The translations under genes were made by a program, and so were the position numbers. From positions 40,453 to 104,452 of the forward strand of contig CAVVYJ010000004.1 in the NCBI GenBank assembly GCA_963752495.1: 64,000 nt of DNA, given 5' to 3'. The number at the start of each line of letters is the position of its first letter. Within the stretch, counting starts at the first letter, position 1. Under the pieces are notes generated by a model. It searched no databases. It saw nothing but the letters and a program-made list of their open reading frames with translations, and was not told the origin of the DNA. Origin of the DNA: CAVVYJ01 sp963752495 (lineage in GTDB: Bacteria > Pseudomonadota > Gammaproteobacteria > Burkholderiales > Methylophilaceae). Of the stretch, positions 48,781 to 58,340 are shown piece by piece.

Positions 48781-50109
48781 ATGGCAAAAAATGTTGCAAA
48801 GAATGTTGTAGTCATTGGTACGCAATGGGGCGATGAAGGTAAAGGTAAAATCGTCGATTGGCTGACTGATCACGCCCAAGGTGTGGTGCGCTTTCAGGGT
48901 GGCCACAACGCAGGCCATACACTGGTTGTAGGCAAAAGTGTCTACAAGCTCAATCTAGTTCCTTCGGGCATTGTGCGCGATAACGTCAACTGCTACATCG
49001 GCAATGGCGTGGTGCTAGATGCTGGGCATTTACTTTCTGAAATCAAAACCTTAGAAGAAGGCCAAAACGGAATCAAAGGGCTAGAAGTCAAAAGCCGCCT
49101 AAAAGTGAGTTCTGGCTGCCCGCTCATTCTCAGCCATCACGTAGCGCTCGACACCGCGCGTGAAGCCAAGCGCGCGGTAAAAATCGGCACCACGGGCAAA
49201 GGAATTGGCCCGACCTACGAAGATAAAGTCGCGCGCCGTGCGTTGCGTGTTTACGATTTGTTTTATCCTGAACGCTTTGCGGAAAAATTGCGCGAAGTAA
49301 TGGATTATCACAATTTTGTGCTGACAAATTACCTAGGTGCACAAGCGGTTGATTTTAATCAGCAATATGATGCCAGCATGCAGCACGCAATTGCTTTAAA
49401 GCCGATGATTGCAGATATTTCTGCAGAGCTTTATGCGGCTAACAACAGAGGCGAAAATCTATTGTTTGAAGGTGCGCAAGGTACACTGTTAGACATTGAT
49501 CACGGCACTTATCCTTATGTGACATCCAGTAATTGTATTGCAGGCCAAGCGAGCGGCGGCACGGGTGTGGGCGCCAATATGCTGCATTATGTGCTGGGCA
49601 TTACCAAGGCATATACCACGCGCGTTGGTGGTGGGCCGTTCCCAAGCGAGTTGGATATCGAAACTGAAGGTTGCCCAGGTTATCAAATGTCGAATAAAGG
49701 GCAGGAAATAGGCACAGTCACTAAGCGTAAACGTCGCTGCGGCTGGTTTGATGCCGCTGCGTTGCGTCGTTCAGCGCGTATTAATGGTCTCACAGGCTTG
49801 TGTATTACCAAACTTGACGTGTTAGATGGTATCGATACGCTGGAAATTTGTACAGGCTACGAGCTGGATGGCAAAGTGATTGATATGTTGCCGATTGGCG
49901 CCGATGATGTGGCACGCTGCAAACCAATACTGGAGCGGCTTTCAGGTTGGCAAGAAACGACATTTGGCGTTAAAACTTGGGAAGGCTTGCCGAAAAATGC
50001 ACAAAACTACCTAAAACGTCTGGAAGCTTTATGTGGTGTGCCGATTGCGATTGTTTCGACGGGGCCTGAGCGGGATGAAACAATAGTGATCCAGCATCCT
50101 TTTGCTTAA
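48781..50109 (+). CDS. purA: Adenylosuccinate synthase
   Basis: A 442-residue enzyme making adenylosuccinate from IMP, Asp and GTP. Active-site motifs are VIGTQWGDEGKGKIVDWL, GGHNAGHTLV, GTTGKGIGPTYEDKVAR and the switch GGGPFPSEL. The frame is intact. It ends the hfq-to-purA run, 38 bp before the methanofuran-related operon. Confidence 0.96.
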   Translation: MAKNVAKNVVVIGTQWGDEGKGKIVDWLTDHAQGVVRFQGGHNAGHTLVVGKSVYKLNLVPSGIVRDNVNCYIGNGVVLDAGHLLSEIKTLEEGQNGIKGLEVKSRLKVSSGCPLILSHHVALDTAREAKRAVKIGTTGKGIGPTYEDKVARRALRVYDLFYPERFAEKLREVMDYHNFVLTNYLGAQAVDFNQQYDASMQHAIALKPMIADISAELYAANNRGENLLFEGAQGTLLDIDHGTYPYVTSSNCIAGQASGGTGVGANMLHYVLGITKAYTTRVGGGPFPSELDIETEGCPGYQMSNKGQEIGTVTKRKRRCGWFDAAALRRSARINGLTGLCITKLDVLDGIDTLEICTGYELDGKVIDMLPIGADDVARCKPILERLSGWQETTFGVKTWEGLPKNAQNYLKRLEALCGVPIAIVSTGPERDETIVIQHPFA

Positions 50110-50147
50110 AGTCTGAGATAGATGCTTTCTGTGATAGATTAAGCACA

Positions 50148-50707
50148 ATGTCTAATTCAAACAAACAACGTCTCGCATGGGCCATCACCGGTTCCGGGCA
50201 TTATCTGCGCGAGTGCATCGATATCATGCAAACACATTGCCTACGTGGATATTGTTTTTGAGCAAGGCGGCGGCGGAAATCCTGAAGCAGTATGGCTTTC
50301 AGCACAATAGTGGAGCGCGTTTATCAAGACAAAACTGCCAGTAGCGTGCCGGTGGAGTTGTTTTACTATGGTGCATATCACACCGTTGTCATTGCGCCCG
50401 CCACATCCAACACCGTCGCCAAAATGGCGTGCGGATTTCCGATACGCTGGTGACCAATGTTTACGCGCAGGCCGGCAAAACGCGGCGTACCGAGTATCAT
50501 GTTTGCGTGCGATACTGAGCCCGAGCCGGAAGTTGGTCATATCGAATCCGAAGCGCCGCGCGACAACATGGTTAAAGTGTATCCGCGTCACATTGATTTG
50601 GATAACGGCAAAAGCTGGCAACTTTTGAAGCGACCACGGTCGTCGATGATATGGCTAGCCTACGAACTAATATAGAGGCGCGTCTCAGCGTCATTCAGGG
50701 AAAATGA
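50148..50707 (+). CDS. afpA: AfpA/DmrB-like flavoprotein of the methanopterin/methanofuran gene set (several frameshifts)
   Basis: Pieces in shifting frames rebuild a flavoprotein of about 185 residues: RLAWAITGSGHYLRECID, VDIVFEQGGGGNPEAVW, VPVELFYYGAYHTVVIAPATSNTVAKMACG, DTLVTNVYAQAGK, PSIMFACDTEPEPEVGHIESEAPRDNMVKVYPRHID and the C-terminus VVDDMASLRTNIEARLSVIQGK. The PATSNT loop and metal-like CDTEPE resemble archaeoflavoprotein AfpA and dihydromethanopterin reductase DmrB. At least four indels are needed. The stop overlaps the next gene (ATGA). Confidence 0.72.
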
Positions 50708-52141
50708 GCAAGGCTGACAAGCTGCTTTTTGTTACTGGCAAGCTGGCCGAAAAAAGCTTGCATCAAACTCTTACGCAAATTCAGGCAGACCCCAAAGCCC
50801 CCGTATTCAAATACCGCGTTGAGCAGATTGGCGTTTCGGTTGCAGCGCTGATGACGCCGGAAATGATTGCACGACGCTTGAAAAATACCGGAGATGCAAA
50901 GAAAATGATTTTGCCCGGACTTTGTCAGGGAGATTTGAGCCAATTGCACCGCCAATACGGCATTCCCGTAGAGCGCGGGCCAGAAGACTTGAAAGATTTG
51001 CCGCAGTATTTCGGGCAGGGTGGTAAAACACCTGATTTGAGTCAGCACAATGTGAAAATCTTTGCAGAAATCGTTGATGCCCCTGATTTAACTGTACCGC
51101 AAATTGTAGAGAAAGCCAATAAATTCAAGGCGCAAGGCGCGAACGTGATTGATTTGGGCTGCTTGCCCAATAAACCTTTTGCACATTTGGTTGATGCAAT
51201 TAAAGCATTGAAAAATGCAGGTTTTGAGGTGAGCGTGGATAGCATGAACACGGACGAATTGTTGCTGGCGGGAAAATCAGGTGCGGATTATTTATTGAGT
51301 TTGACCGAAAAAACGCTGTGGATTGCCGATGCCGTGAAAAGCACGCCTGTATTGATTCCTAGCAAGCCGGGTAATTTGGCATCGCTTTATCGCGCCATTG
51401 AAATTTGTTTAAAAAAAGGTAAAAAATTCATCGCCGATCCGATTCTGGACCCGATTCATTTTGGGTTGACGTGATTCAATTGTACGCTACCACAAGCTAC
51501 GCAAAAAATATCCAGATATACAAATTATGATGGGCATCGGCAACGTGACTGAGTTGACCGATGCGGATACAACAGGCATTAACGCAATTTTATTTGGACT
51601 GATTAGTGAGTTGGACTTGAACGCGGTGCTGGCGACCTCAGTGAGTCCACATGCGGTGAATGCGATCGCCGAGGCCGATGTCGCGCGCCGCGTGATGTAT
51701 CGCGCAAAACAAGATAGCAGGCTGCCGCGCGGCTACACGACGGGCTTGAACGGCCTGCACGACCGCAAACCATTTTCGTACAGCAAAGACGAAATCGCCG
51801 AAATGGCGGCGCAAATTAAAGACCCGAGTTTTCGTATTATGATCAGCGAAGCGGGTGTGCACGTGTTTAACCGCGACGGTCACCAATTAGAAGTCGATCC
51901 TTTCAAGTTTTATGCGGGTCTCGGGGTGAATAACGACGCTTCACACGCATTCTATTTGGGCGTAGAGCTGGCACGCGCACAAATTGCGCATCAGTTGGGT
52001 AAGCGTTATGTGCAGGATGAAGAGCTTGCTTGGGGCGCCAATATCCATGCGGGTGCAAATGCAGATTCTAGGGTACCTAAAACGGCTCACCGCGAAGCTT
52101 CAATCAAAGAAAAGCAAGCTAAGTTGAAGGCGAGTAAATGA
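50704..52141 (+). CDS. Dihydropteroate synthase-like protein DUF6513 (frameshifted)
   Basis: A 478-residue protein of the dihydropteroate-synthase-related family found with H4MPT genes in methylotrophs and methanogens. A domain of about 150 residues precedes a TIM-barrel part with ANVIDLGCLPNKPF, VSVDSMNTDELLLAGKSGAD and, after the break, MMGIGNVTELTDADTTG. The frame breaks near 51470 (GLT versus DSIVRYHKLRKKYPD). It overlaps the flavoprotein and DUF447 genes by ATGA, so one operon is clear. Its step in pterin or furan cofactor synthesis is inferred. Confidence 0.82.
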
Positions 52142-52730
52142 CGACAATCACGTCACCTGCTGAGATGATTTATGAGACGATTGTGATTTCCACAAATGCA
52201 GACGGAGAGCCGCATATCGCGCCGTTTGGGGTGCGTGAACGTGATGGGTATGGTGGTGATTGCACCTTTCAGACCTTCGGGCAGTTTGGATAACCTGCTT
52301 GCACAGAAGGCCGCGACGTTGAATCTGACCGATGATGTGCGTGTGTTCGCTGGCGCGTTAACTGGTAGGCGCAATTGGTCATTAAAAAAAGCAAGTAAAA
52401 TCAATGGCTTTCGTGCTAGAGAGTGCATTGGCGCACCGCGAGCTGGCGCTTGTAGACGTGATTGAAAATGAAACACGTCCGCAGCTAATGTTTAAGACGG
52501 TACATCACGTTACACACGGGCCGTTTAAGGGCTTTAACCGTGCCCAGGCTGCAGTGATTGAGTTGGCGGTACTTGCGAGCCGCCTGCATATGCTGCCACG
52601 AGAAAAAATAGAAGCTGAGCTCACTTATTTAAAAATTGCCATTGATAAAACTGCCGGTGACCGGGAGCTGGAAGCGTGGGGTTGGCTTATTGAAAAAATC
52701 GAACATTATTACTTGGAAAGCAATGCATGA
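52138..52730 (+). CDS. DUF447-family flavin reductase-like protein (two frameshifts)
   Basis: Three frames join into about 195 residues of the DUF447 family, a split-barrel FMN-binding-like fold conserved with methanopterin-linked C1 genes: IYETIVISTNADGEPHIAPFG, then VVIAPFRPSGSLDNLLAQ, then LESALAHRELALVDVIE, RAQAAVIELAVLASRL and YYLESNA. Breaks lie near 52245 and 52420. The 4-bp overlaps with both neighbours support co-translation. The biochemical role is unknown. Confidence 0.78.
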
Positions 52731-53455
52731 CACAGCTGCTAATCAGCGTTAAAAATACGCAGGAAGCAATTTTGGCGCTGCACGCAGGTGCAGACGTGAT
52801 TGATCTAAAAGATCCTAATGTCGGCGCGCTTGGCGCGTTAGATATGCAAATGACTGCGGAAATAGTAGAGGCTATTGATGGTCGAGTAGTTTTAAGCGCG
52901 ACTGCGGGTGAGGAACATGCCTCGATAAAGGCGTTGTGTCAGAACATTCAAATGCGCGCGGATTCAGGCATCGATATCATTAAAATCGCCATCAGTGATT
53001 TTTTCTATATAGACGAATTTTTTATTGAAATACAAAAACTTACAAAGAGTAATATCAAAATTGTTGCAGTTTTTTTTGGGGATGGGGAAGTGGATTTTGA
53101 GCTATTCCCAATTTTACAGCGAACCGGCTTTTATGGCGTAATGCTGGACACACAAACCAAGCAGGTTTCTTTACTTGAACATCAATCCGAAAAGGGTATT
53201 TTTCGCTTTATAGAAAAGTCACGTGAAAATGAACTCATTTCAGGTATTGCAGGATCGTTAAATATACTACATATTGATTTGTTAATAGCCTTTAAGCCTA
53301 CATTTATTGGAATGCGCGGTGGTGTTTGTGAAGGTAATGTGCGAAAATCAACTTTAAATCGCACAAAAGTGCAAGAAGTGAAGAATATGTTGCTCAAACA
53401 CAACATTGGAGCGGCTAAGAACCTAAAAAGCTTGGGTTTTGCGTTGCATAGTTAG
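52727..53455 (+). CDS. mfnB: (5-formylfuran-3-yl)methyl phosphate synthase MfnB
   Basis: MfnB (DUF556) condenses glyceraldehyde 3-phosphate into 4-(hydroxymethyl)-2-furancarboxaldehyde phosphate, the first step of the furan part of methanofuran. The intact 242-residue TIM-barrel protein shows ADVIDLKDPNVGALGA with the reactive Lys, ATAGEEH, IIKIAISD and IGMRGGVCEGNVRKS. It starts in an ATGA overlap. It is the last gene of the flavoprotein-DUF6513-DUF447-mfnB operon. Confidence 0.9.
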   Translation: MTQLLISVKNTQEAILALHAGADVIDLKDPNVGALGALDMQMTAEIVEAIDGRVVLSATAGEEHASIKALCQNIQMRADSGIDIIKIAISDFFYIDEFFIEIQKLTKSNIKIVAVFFGDGEVDFELFPILQRTGFYGVMLDTQTKQVSLLEHQSEKGIFRFIEKSRENELISGIAGSLNILHIDLLIAFKPTFIGMRGGVCEGNVRKSTLNRTKVQEVKNMLLKHNIGAAKNLKSLGFALHS

Positions 53456-53520
53456 GTTGGATTAAGTATAGTTCGTATGTGGATGTTTGCTTACAAGATT
53501 TATCAACGAGGAGTTACACA

Positions 53521-54633
53521 ATGAATAAGAATTTAATGGGTCTGGCAGTTGCGGCAGCGCTTAGCCTTTCAGCTTTTGCAGCGCAAGCTGACGACATGTA
53601 CCGTGGCGCATGGTACGCGGTGCCTGGCATTAGCTATATGAACACAGATAGCGATTTAGATGCTGATAACGGTGGTGGTGGTTTTATTGCGATTGGTAAA
53701 GAGTTGAGCCCTAGCTGGGACTTGCAAGGTCGTTTAGGTTACAACCGCGCAAGCGAAGACACAGGCATTCCAGGTGTCGGTGGCAAATATAAGTCAACAC
53801 AGCTTGGCTTAGATGCCTTATACATGTTTAGCCGTGATAAATTCCGCCCATTCTTGCTTGCAGGTTTAGGTGCTACACGTAACGATATTGATTATTCAAT
53901 GCCTGCTGGCTTTGATATCAGTGATAAATCCAAAACATCATGGATGGCTAGTCTCGGTCTAGGCGCACAGTATTTATTCTCTGATTCATTCGGTCTGCAA
54001 GCTGATGTTCGCCATCAATGGAGTAGAGCAAAAGCAGAGATTACTGATTTAGCTACAGGCGAGAAAGTTTCAGATTCTGGTTCAATCGGAAATACCTTGT
54101 TGAACTTAGGTGGTGTATTCCGTTTCGGTGCTCCAGCACCAGTAGTAGCAGAAGCTGCTCCTGAGCCGGCACCAGTGGCTGCGGCTCCTGAGCCAGCACC
54201 TGAGCCAGCTCCAGCTCCAGAGCCAGTTAAATGTACGCCTAAGATGGATACCATCACTGTTGGCGCAGAAAAACTGTTTGGTTTTGACAAGGCTAATTTG
54301 AAAGATGAAGGTAAGGCAGCTTTAGAAGATGCGGCAGCAAAAATCAAAGCAAACCCTGAAATTACAGTGGTTGTTGTAACTGGCCATACTGACCGCATTG
54401 GTTCAGACGCTTACAACCAAAAACTTTCAGAGCGTCGTGCAAATCAAGTTAAAGACTACTTAATTGCACAAGGTGTAAATGGTTCGTTAATCGAGGCCGT
54501 TGGTAAAGGTGAGTCTGAGCCAGTTGTTGAGTGTGCTGGTAACAAAGCAACTAAGAAATTAGTTTCTTGCTTACAGCCTAACCGCCGTGTGACGATTCAA
54601 GCCGAAGGCAAAAAAGAAGCTGGTTGCATGTAA
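53521..54633 (+). CDS. OmpA-family outer-membrane protein
   Basis: A 370-residue porin-like protein with a signal peptide (AVAAALSLSAFAAQA), an eight-stranded N-terminal barrel (WYAVPGISYMN, GFIAIGKELSPSWDLQG), an Ala/Pro/Glu-rich linker (about residues 205-240) and a C-terminal OmpA peptidoglycan-binding domain (FGFDKANLKDEGKAAL, VTGHTDRIGSDAYNQKLSERRA). GAGGAG precedes the ATG at 53521. A strong terminator follows. It is probably abundant and monocistronic. Confidence 0.92.
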   Translation: MNKNLMGLAVAAALSLSAFAAQADDMYRGAWYAVPGISYMNTDSDLDADNGGGGFIAIGKELSPSWDLQGRLGYNRASEDTGIPGVGGKYKSTQLGLDALYMFSRDKFRPFLLAGLGATRNDIDYSMPAGFDISDKSKTSWMASLGLGAQYLFSDSFGLQADVRHQWSRAKAEITDLATGEKVSDSGSIGNTLLNLGGVFRFGAPAPVVAEAAPEPAPVAAAPEPAPEPAPAPEPVKCTPKMDTITVGAEKLFGFDKANLKDEGKAALEDAAAKIKANPEITVVVVTGHTDRIGSDAYNQKLSERRANQVKDYLIAQGVNGSLIEAVGKGESEPVVECAGNKATKKLVSCLQPNRRVTIQAEGKKEAGCM

Positions 54634-54653
54634 TTAGATAGTTTAAGTTTAAT

Positions 54654-54681
54654 AAAAAACCCCGCAGATGCGGGGTTTTTT
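54654..54681 (+). terminator. Intrinsic terminator of the OmpA-family gene
   Basis: CCCCGC (54660-54665), loop AGAT and GCGGGG (54670-54675) are flanked by six A before and six T after, giving a 12-bp stem and a T-run. It is a textbook terminator and can act in both directions. Confidence 0.93.
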
Positions 54682-54706
54682 ATTATCTGCACCTTATAAT
54701 AGACAA

Positions 54707-56044
54707 ATGAAAAAACAAGTCGATTTAATCCTAAGTGCGCGCTGGGTGTGGCCAGCAGTGCCAAGTAACACGCTTTTGGAAAATCATGCTGTTGTCGTTC
54801 AAGCTGGGCAAATCATTGATATCTGCTCCATTTCTGCTGCGCACGAGAGCTACCAAACAACAGAAAATGTTAACTTGGATGAGCATGTATTGATTCCTGG
54901 CCTTGTTAATCTACACACACACGCCGCGATGAGCCTTATGCGCGGCCTTGCGGATGATGTACCGCTGATGCCATGGCTAGAAAAACATATTTGGCCTGCT
55001 GAGAAAAAACTGGTTTCACCCAATTTTGTTAAAGACGGGACTTTGCTTGCTTGTGCGGAAATGTTAAGTGGTGGTATTACCACTTTTAACGACATGTACT
55101 TTTATCCGGAATCGTCAGCAGAAGCCAGCATAAAAATCGGCATGCGTGCAAATTTAGGGCTGGTAGTACTGGAGTTTCCCACACAATATGCAAATGATGC
55201 AGATGGTTATATACAACAAGGCTTGAATGCCCGAGACCATCTGAGAGAAGAGCCGTTAATTAGTTTTAGTTTTGCACCACACGCGCCTTATACTGTTTCT
55301 GATAGGACTTTTGAGCGTATAGCTACACTGGCCGAGCAGGTGAATATTGGGGTACATACGCACCTGCATGAAACACAGGAAGAGATTAACTTTAGTGAGC
55401 AGACATATGGCTTGCGCCCATTATCACGTTTGGCAAATCTCGGTTTATTGGGCCCAAACCTTACGCTTGCTCATTGCGTTCATTTAGATCAAGCGGAAAT
55501 TAAATTACTCGCGGAACAAAAATGCAGTATTGCACATTGTCCTAGCTCAAATTTGAAATTGGCTTCTGGTGTTGCAAGGGTTGCCGAATATACGCATGCG
55601 GGTATTAATATCGGGTTGGGCACAGATGGTGCTGCGAGCAACAATCGTTTAGATGTATTTACAGAAATGCGCTTGGCAGCTTTGCTGGCAAAAGGTCAAA
55701 GTGGCGATGCATCAGTAATCTCAGCGCATCAGGCATTGGAGATGGCGACAATTAACGGTGCTAGGGCACTTAATATGGATGATAAAATTGGGTCGATAGA
55801 AGTAGGGAAATTTTCCGACCTTGTGGCAGTTAGAGTATCGGATGTTGAACTGCAGCCATGCTTTGATCCTGTTTCGCATTTGGTCTACGCGGCTGGGCGT
55901 GAGCATGTGAGCCATGTTTGGGTTGGTGGCGATTTGAAATACCACAAACCAGCTGAAGGCCGCGGTGTTTTTAGTGGCGTAGAACCGCAGGAACTAACAG
56001 AAATTGTAGGAAAATGGCAGCCAAAAGTGAGTGAATTTAAATGA
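54707..56044 (+). CDS. mtaD: 5-methylthioadenosine/S-adenosylhomocysteine deaminase-type amidohydrolase
   Basis: A 445-residue amidohydrolase with the metal motif HTHAAMSLMRG, HLHETQEE, AHCVHLDQ, HCPSSNLKLASG and GLGTDGAASNN. These fit the MTA/SAH deaminase family, though related aminohydrolases cannot be excluded. I start at the ATG at 54707; an earlier in-frame start would lie inside the terminator. TATAAT (54695-54700) ends 6 bp upstream, leaving almost no leader. It is followed directly by ubiG (4-bp overlap) and gph. Confidence 0.85.
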   Translation: MKKQVDLILSARWVWPAVPSNTLLENHAVVVQAGQIIDICSISAAHESYQTTENVNLDEHVLIPGLVNLHTHAAMSLMRGLADDVPLMPWLEKHIWPAEKKLVSPNFVKDGTLLACAEMLSGGITTFNDMYFYPESSAEASIKIGMRANLGLVVLEFPTQYANDADGYIQQGLNARDHLREEPLISFSFAPHAPYTVSDRTFERIATLAEQVNIGVHTHLHETQEEINFSEQTYGLRPLSRLANLGLLGPNLTLAHCVHLDQAEIKLLAEQKCSIAHCPSSNLKLASGVARVAEYTHAGINIGLGTDGAASNNRLDVFTEMRLAALLAKGQSGDASVISAHQALEMATINGARALNMDDKIGSIEVGKFSDLVAVRVSDVELQPCFDPVSHLVYAAGREHVSHVWVGGDLKYHKPAEGRGVFSGVEPQELTEIVGKWQPKVSEFK

Positions 56045-56742
56045 CTAAAACTTCAAATTTTGATCCAGCAGAGCTAAATAAATTCAGTGAGTTAGCACAT
56101 AAGTGGTGGGATAAGACCAGCGAATTTAAACCGCTGCATGATATCAACCCCTTACGTCTTAACTACATTGACAATCTAGTTTCGCTAACAGAAAAAACTG
56201 TGCTGGATGTGGGTTGTGGGGGCGGAATTTTATCTGAATCTATGGCGGCTATGGGTGCAAAAGTCACTGGAATTGATTTAGGCGAAAAGGCATTAAAAGT
56301 GGCACAACTACATAGTTTGGAAAGCGGAATAATTGTAGATTACCAACGTGTTGCTGTAGAAAAGTTCGCAGAAGATAATCCTGAAAAATTCGATGTGGTC
56401 ACATGTTTAGAGATGTTAGAGCACGTGCCAGACCCATCTAGTGTTATAAAAGCCTGTGCTATGCTCGTTAAGCCTAGCGGACACGTTTTTTTCTCAACAA
56501 TTAATCGTAATCCAAAGTCATATTTATTTGCTGTAATTGGTGCAGAATATCTGCTGAATATGCTTCCGCGTGGCACGCATGATTACGCTAAATTTATCAA
56601 ACCCTCAGAACTGGCAGGCTGGGCTAGGGTCGCAGGATTGACTCTTGAGAGTGAAATTGGGATGAGTTACAACCCGATTACGCAACAGTACAAACTGGGC
56701 GATGATGTCTCGGTGAACTACCTCATGCATTTTACCAAATGA
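56041..56742 (+). CDS. ubiG: Ubiquinone biosynthesis O-methyltransferase UbiG
   Basis: A 233-residue SAM-dependent methyltransferase for both O-methylations of ubiquinone. The SAM-binding motif is VLDVGCGGGILSESMA, with HKWWDKTSEFKPLHDINPLRL at the N-terminus and MLPRGTHDYAKFIKPSEL near the C-terminus, typical of UbiG. It sits in an ATGA-linked trio with mtaD and gph. Confidence 0.95.
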   Translation: MTKTSNFDPAELNKFSELAHKWWDKTSEFKPLHDINPLRLNYIDNLVSLTEKTVLDVGCGGGILSESMAAMGAKVTGIDLGEKALKVAQLHSLESGIIVDYQRVAVEKFAEDNPEKFDVVTCLEMLEHVPDPSSVIKACAMLVKPSGHVFFSTINRNPKSYLFAVIGAEYLLNMLPRGTHDYAKFIKPSELAGWARVAGLTLESEIGMSYNPITQQYKLGDDVSVNYLMHFTK

Positions 56743-57386
56743 TTAATACTGTTTTTTTTGACCTCGATGGCACGTTGGTAGATACCGCGCCGGATTTAGG
56801 TTATGCGCTTAATCTGCTGCTTGAAAGACATGGCAAACCGAGGCTTTCAGATGCAACAATACGCCCATTTGCCTCGCATGGCTCGCGCGGTTTAATCGGC
56901 TTGGGGTTTGGGCTAACGCCAGAGGATACAAATTTCTTAGCCTTGCGTGATGAATATCTAGAACTTTATGATCAAGTATTTACGCGTTCACCAAGACTTT
57001 TTGATGGCATGAGTGAAGTACTGAAATCTATTGAAAAACAAAAAGTTAACTGGGGAATTGTCACTAATAAACCACGTCGCTTTACACAACCTTTGGTGAG
57101 TAGTATGGGTTTAAACCAACGTGCGATTTGTGTGATTAGTGGGGATGACGCGATCAATCCAAAGCCCTCGCCAGAGACGCTTTTGTTGGCTTGTAGCAAA
57201 GCTCAAGTAAAACCAGAAAACTGTATTTATATTGGCGATGCTGCTCGTGATATCGAGGCTGGTAAGGCTGCAGGCATGAAGACCGCAGTTGCGCTATTCG
57301 GATATATTGCTAAAACAGACAAGCCTCAGGAATGGGGCGCAGATAGCTTAATTGTTACGCCACAAGAAATTTTAAGTTTGATTTAA
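56739..57386 (+). CDS. gph: Phosphoglycolate phosphatase (HAD family)
   Basis: A 215-residue HAD hydrolase with nucleophile motif FFDLDGTLVDTAPDL, motif II TNKPRRF, the Lys in NPKPSPETLL and acidic motif IGDAARDIEAGK. It removes phosphate from 2-phosphoglycolate, and its position after ubiG is the conserved one. The start overlaps the ubiG stop. It is convergent with recR. Confidence 0.92.
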   Translation: MINTVFFDLDGTLVDTAPDLGYALNLLLERHGKPRLSDATIRPFASHGSRGLIGLGFGLTPEDTNFLALRDEYLELYDQVFTRSPRLFDGMSEVLKSIEKQKVNWGIVTNKPRRFTQPLVSSMGLNQRAICVISGDDAINPKPSPETLLLACSKAQVKPENCIYIGDAARDIEAGKAAGMKTAVALFGYIAKTDKPQEWGADSLIVTPQEILSLI

Positions 57387-57411
57387 CTTGTCGTGCGGAG
57401 GATCTGCTTTT

Positions 57412-58011
57412 TTAATTGATACCTCTGCGTTCCATCAATGCCTGTGCTAACGTCCCAGAGTCCACGTACTCAATCTCCCCACCCATAGGCAAGCCTCGCG
57501 CGATGCGACTCACAGAGATACTCTTAGCTCGGAGCAATTCACTGATGTAGTGTGCGGTAGCTTCACCTTCCACCGTGTAATTGGTGGCTAGAATAACTTC
57601 TTTAACCGTTCCATTCTGTGCACGTTTGAGGAGTTTATCCAGATTGATTTCTTTAGGACCAACGCCGTCTAATGGCGATAAACGCCCCATTAGCACAAAA
57701 TAAAGCCCGTCGTAGGATTGTGTTTGTTCCAGCATCATCACATCTGTAGGCATTTCGACTACGCACAGAAGTGAGGTTTCACGCTTATCTGAGGCACACA
57801 ACGGGCAAATGGGTTGTTCACTAAAATTGTTACAGAGCTGGCAATGCCCTACGGTTTCTAACGCATTACTCAAAGCGAGCGCAAGAGCATTCGCGCCTTT
57901 CCTGTCGCGCTGCAGCAGATAATAAGCCATGCGCAGTGCGGATCTTGGACCTACGCCAGGCAAGCAGCGCAGGGACTCAATGAGTTGTTCTAAAGCTGGG
58001 GGATTTTTCAC
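57412..58011 (-). CDS. recR: Recombination mediator RecR
   Basis: A 199-residue protein of the RecFOR pathway. It has an HhH region (LRCLPGVGPRSALRMAYYLL), zinc finger CQLCNNFSEQPICPLC and a Toprim domain (LLCVVEMPTDVMMLEQT, EVILATNYTVEGEATAHY). The start is a GTG. It is the last gene of the dnaX-ybaB-recR operon. Confidence 0.95.
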   Translation of the reverse strand: MKNPPALEQLIESLRCLPGVGPRSALRMAYYLLQRDRKGANALALALSNALETVGHCQLCNNFSEQPICPLCASDKRETSLLCVVEMPTDVMMLEQTQSYDGLYFVLMGRLSPLDGVGPKEINLDKLLKRAQNGTVKEVILATNYTVEGEATAHYISELLRAKSISVSRIARGLPMGGEIEYVDSGTLAQALMERRGIN

Positions 58012-58019
58012 TTAAAGAG

Positions 58020-58328
58020 CTAGAAAGGCAATTTCATACCTGCAGGCATAAAGCGACTCATGTGTGCAGTAGAAGTTGCCTCTGCTTTTTGAGAGGCATC
58101 CTTTAAGGCAATGACCAGTAGATCTTCCAATGTTTCCCGGTCGTCCATTGCAGCATCATCAATATGCACACGTTTTACTTCATTGCGGCAGCTCATTGTT
58201 ACCTTTACAAGGCCGTTGCTAGCAACACCTTCTACATCAACGTTTGCGAGTTCCGCTTGTGCCTTTTGCATGTTAGCCTGCATCATCTGTGCCTGCTTCA
58301 TCATATTACCCATGCCGCCCTTCATCAT
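58020..58328 (-). CDS. ybaB: YbaB/EbfC nucleoid-associated protein
   Basis: A 102-residue DNA-binding protein with a Met/Gln-rich N-terminal helix (NMMKQAQMMQANMQKAQ) and conserved VKVTMSCRNEVKRVHID and DLLVIALKDA. GGGAG precedes the ATG at 58328. It sits between dnaX and recR as in most proteobacteria. Confidence 0.93.
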   Translation of the reverse strand: MMKGGMGNMMKQAQMMQANMQKAQAELANVDVEGVASNGLVKVTMSCRNEVKRVHIDDAAMDDRETLEDLLVIALKDASQKAEATSTAHMSRFMPAGMKLPF

Positions 58329-58340
58329 TGTGATTCTCCC

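Noticed and set aside
50241..50675. Several overlapping short frames on both strands at 50.2-50.7 kb as separate genes
   Set aside because: They are fragments or shadows of one frameshifted flavoprotein whose pieces align in order.
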